Origin: Calothrix sp. MO_192.B10
Lineage (GTDB): Bacteria; Cyanobacteriota; Cyanobacteriia; Cyanobacteriales; Nostocaceae
Length of the DNA: 64,000 nt
Assembly: GCA_030065055.1 (NCBI GenBank)
Contig: JASJDS010000097.1
Coordinates: 1-64,000 of the forward strand
Reading direction: 5' to 3'
The notes below the pieces were generated by a model that was not told the DNA's origin, ran no database searches, and worked only from the letters and a program-made list of their open reading frames with translations. Positions 63,037 to 64,000 of the stretch are shown here, piece by piece (position 1 is the first letter of the stretch; each line of letters begins with the position of its first letter). The position numbers and the translations under genes were made by a program.

Positions 63037-64000
63037 TCAACCAAGGGGCTGTTTAAACGATTTTACCAAGCGAAAACCAATATGTGTCGTCCCTGTATCT
63101 GGTGATTGGGACTCCCTAGCCGCAGGACGATAGCGACTACAATAGTTAGGGGCACACAGATAAGACCCACCTTTAATTACGTGTTTAGCAACTCCTGGTT
63201 CCCTAGGGTCAAAGCTTTCTTTTTCAGAGGGACCCGTAGGATCTAAACTGTGAGCTTGATCATTGTGACCAGGACGATACCAATCTGAAGTCCATTCCCA
63301 AACATTACCAGTAATATCATATAAACCGTAGCCATTAGCTTTAAAAGCTCCTACAGGTGCAGTGCCAATGTAACCATCCGCTTTGGTATTCAAAACAGGA
63401 AATAATCCTTGCCAAGTATTAGCCTTCTTTTCCGAGTATTGCTCACCCCAACTATAGGTAGCATCATTGAGTCCACCACGAGCAGCATATTCCCATTGGG
63501 CTTCTGTTGGCAGTGACAGACCTGCCCATTTAGCATAGGCTTCAACATCTTCATAGGCAATTTGAACCACTGGATAATTTTCCTTGCCATTGATATTGCT
63601 CTGTGGTCCCAAAGGATGTCGCCAGTCTGCCCCAGGAGTCCACTTCCACCAGCTTAAGTAACCGATTTTTTTTGCTCCTGGTTCTGCCATCTGAAAGACT
63701 AATGAGCCTGGTTTTCTCCCATCGTCTGATAAATCGGGAAACTGCTCTTTAGATAAAGGACGTTCTGCTACTGTAATGTAGCCCGTCTCTTTCACAAACT
63801 GAGCAAATTTGGCGTTAGTAATTTCATATTTATCCATACAAAAACTATTAACGGTAATATCTTGGGCAGAACGCTCTGAAGGATAGTGAGCATCGGAACC
63901 CATGTTAAAAGTTCCACCAGGGATAAATACCATCCCCTCTGGACAGGTATTGTCCGTAGGAGATGCTTTTGCTTCTGTGGGAGAACCTAAAAAAAGGCAG
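63037..64000 (-). CDS. Formylglycine-generating enzyme (partial, start beyond edge)
   Basis: The frame stays open past the ATG at 63933 to the window edge (CLFLGSPTEAKASPTDNTCPEG before MVFIPGGTFNMGSD), so the N terminus, probably a signal peptide, lies outside. 298 residues are visible from that Met. The SUMF1 fold is plain (DKYEITNAKFAQFVKETGY, LPTEAQWEYAARGG, DITGNVWEWTSDWY). The motif GGSYLCAPNYCSRYRPAAR carries the Cys-x4-Cys pair (about 260 and 265) of true copper-dependent formylglycine-generating enzymes, which activate sulfatases by oxidising a cysteine. No sulfatase is in view. Confidence 0.88.
   Translation of the reverse strand, partial: CLFLGSPTEAKASPTDNTCPEGMVFIPGGTFNMGSDAHYPSERSAQDITVNSFCMDKYEITNAKFAQFVKETGYITVAERPLSKEQFPDLSDDGRKPGSLVFQMAEPGAKKIGYLSWWKWTPGADWRHPLGPQSNINGKENYPVVQIAYEDVEAYAKWAGLSLPTEAQWEYAARGGLNDATYSWGEQYSEKKANTWQGLFPVLNTKADGYIGTAPVGAFKANGYGLYDITGNVWEWTSDWYRPGHNDQAHSLDPTGPSEKESFDPREPGVAKHVIKGGSYLCAPNYCSRYRPAARESQSPDTGTTHIGFRLVKSFKQPLG

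Noticed and set aside
1-64000. tRNA or rRNA genes
   Set aside because: I found no cloverleaf or rRNA signature by reading; a short tRNA could still be missed without a covariance search.

Overview
The window is chromosomal DNA of a filamentous, probably heterocyst-forming cyanobacterium of the Nostocales. This is inferred from many HIP1 octamers (GCGATCGC), heptanucleotide short tandem repeats (STRR) between genes, a NucA/NuiA pair, a CcmP-type carboxysome shell gene, a fused modBC gene, nifJ, and a dense load of small palindromic elements. I saw no rRNA, tRNA or CRISPR array.

1-14.7 kb: a DUF389 membrane protein, a small secreted protein, a methyltransferase, an ABC-F ATPase, a TerB-like protein, an orphan XYP-type cyclodipeptide synthase whose 5' end is duplicated 1.1 kb away, a Uma2 protein followed by a MITE with clear target duplications, a signal peptidase-like protein lacking the usual lysine, a CHASE2 Ser/Thr kinase and a VOC protein. 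14.8-19.7 kb: a PD-(D/E)XK nuclease-like gene, a tandem array of three predicted ~69-nt small RNAs, and a NACHT NTPase with about 59 pentapeptide repeats. 20.1-25.5 kb: a 21-bp repeat array, nifJ, a coupled zinc-ribbon membrane peptide and a dihydroorotate dehydrogenase-like gene. 26-34 kb: a YhaV-type toxin-antitoxin pair, a broken transposase, and a two-gene operon joining a CHAT protease/ATPase to an ATPase/GUN4 protein, amid a mosaic of repeats.

34.2-46.2 kb is the most interesting block. It is a complete, co-directional RiPP cluster: possible regulator, radical SAM/SPASM maturase, 59-aa precursor with a GG leader and a 16-residue core holding three cysteines, GT1 glycosyltransferase, C39-peptidase ABC transporter, second NHLM-type ABC transporter and HlyD adaptor. 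The gene order suggests a radical-SAM-modified and possibly glycosylated peptide that is cleaved after Gly-Gly and exported. Three related dyads lie in the upstream control region.

46.2-64 kb: a repeat mosaic, ccmP plus a pentapeptide gene, an S46 peptidase, an Slr1339-like gene with two VWA paralogues, a retropepsin-like gene apparently cut by an IS605-type end, a molybdate locus (RHH-Mop regulator, modA, modBC), the nuclease inhibitor/nuclease pair, a modC fragment, an intact TnpB with a likely omegaRNA hairpin, and a formylglycine-generating enzyme gene that runs off the right edge.
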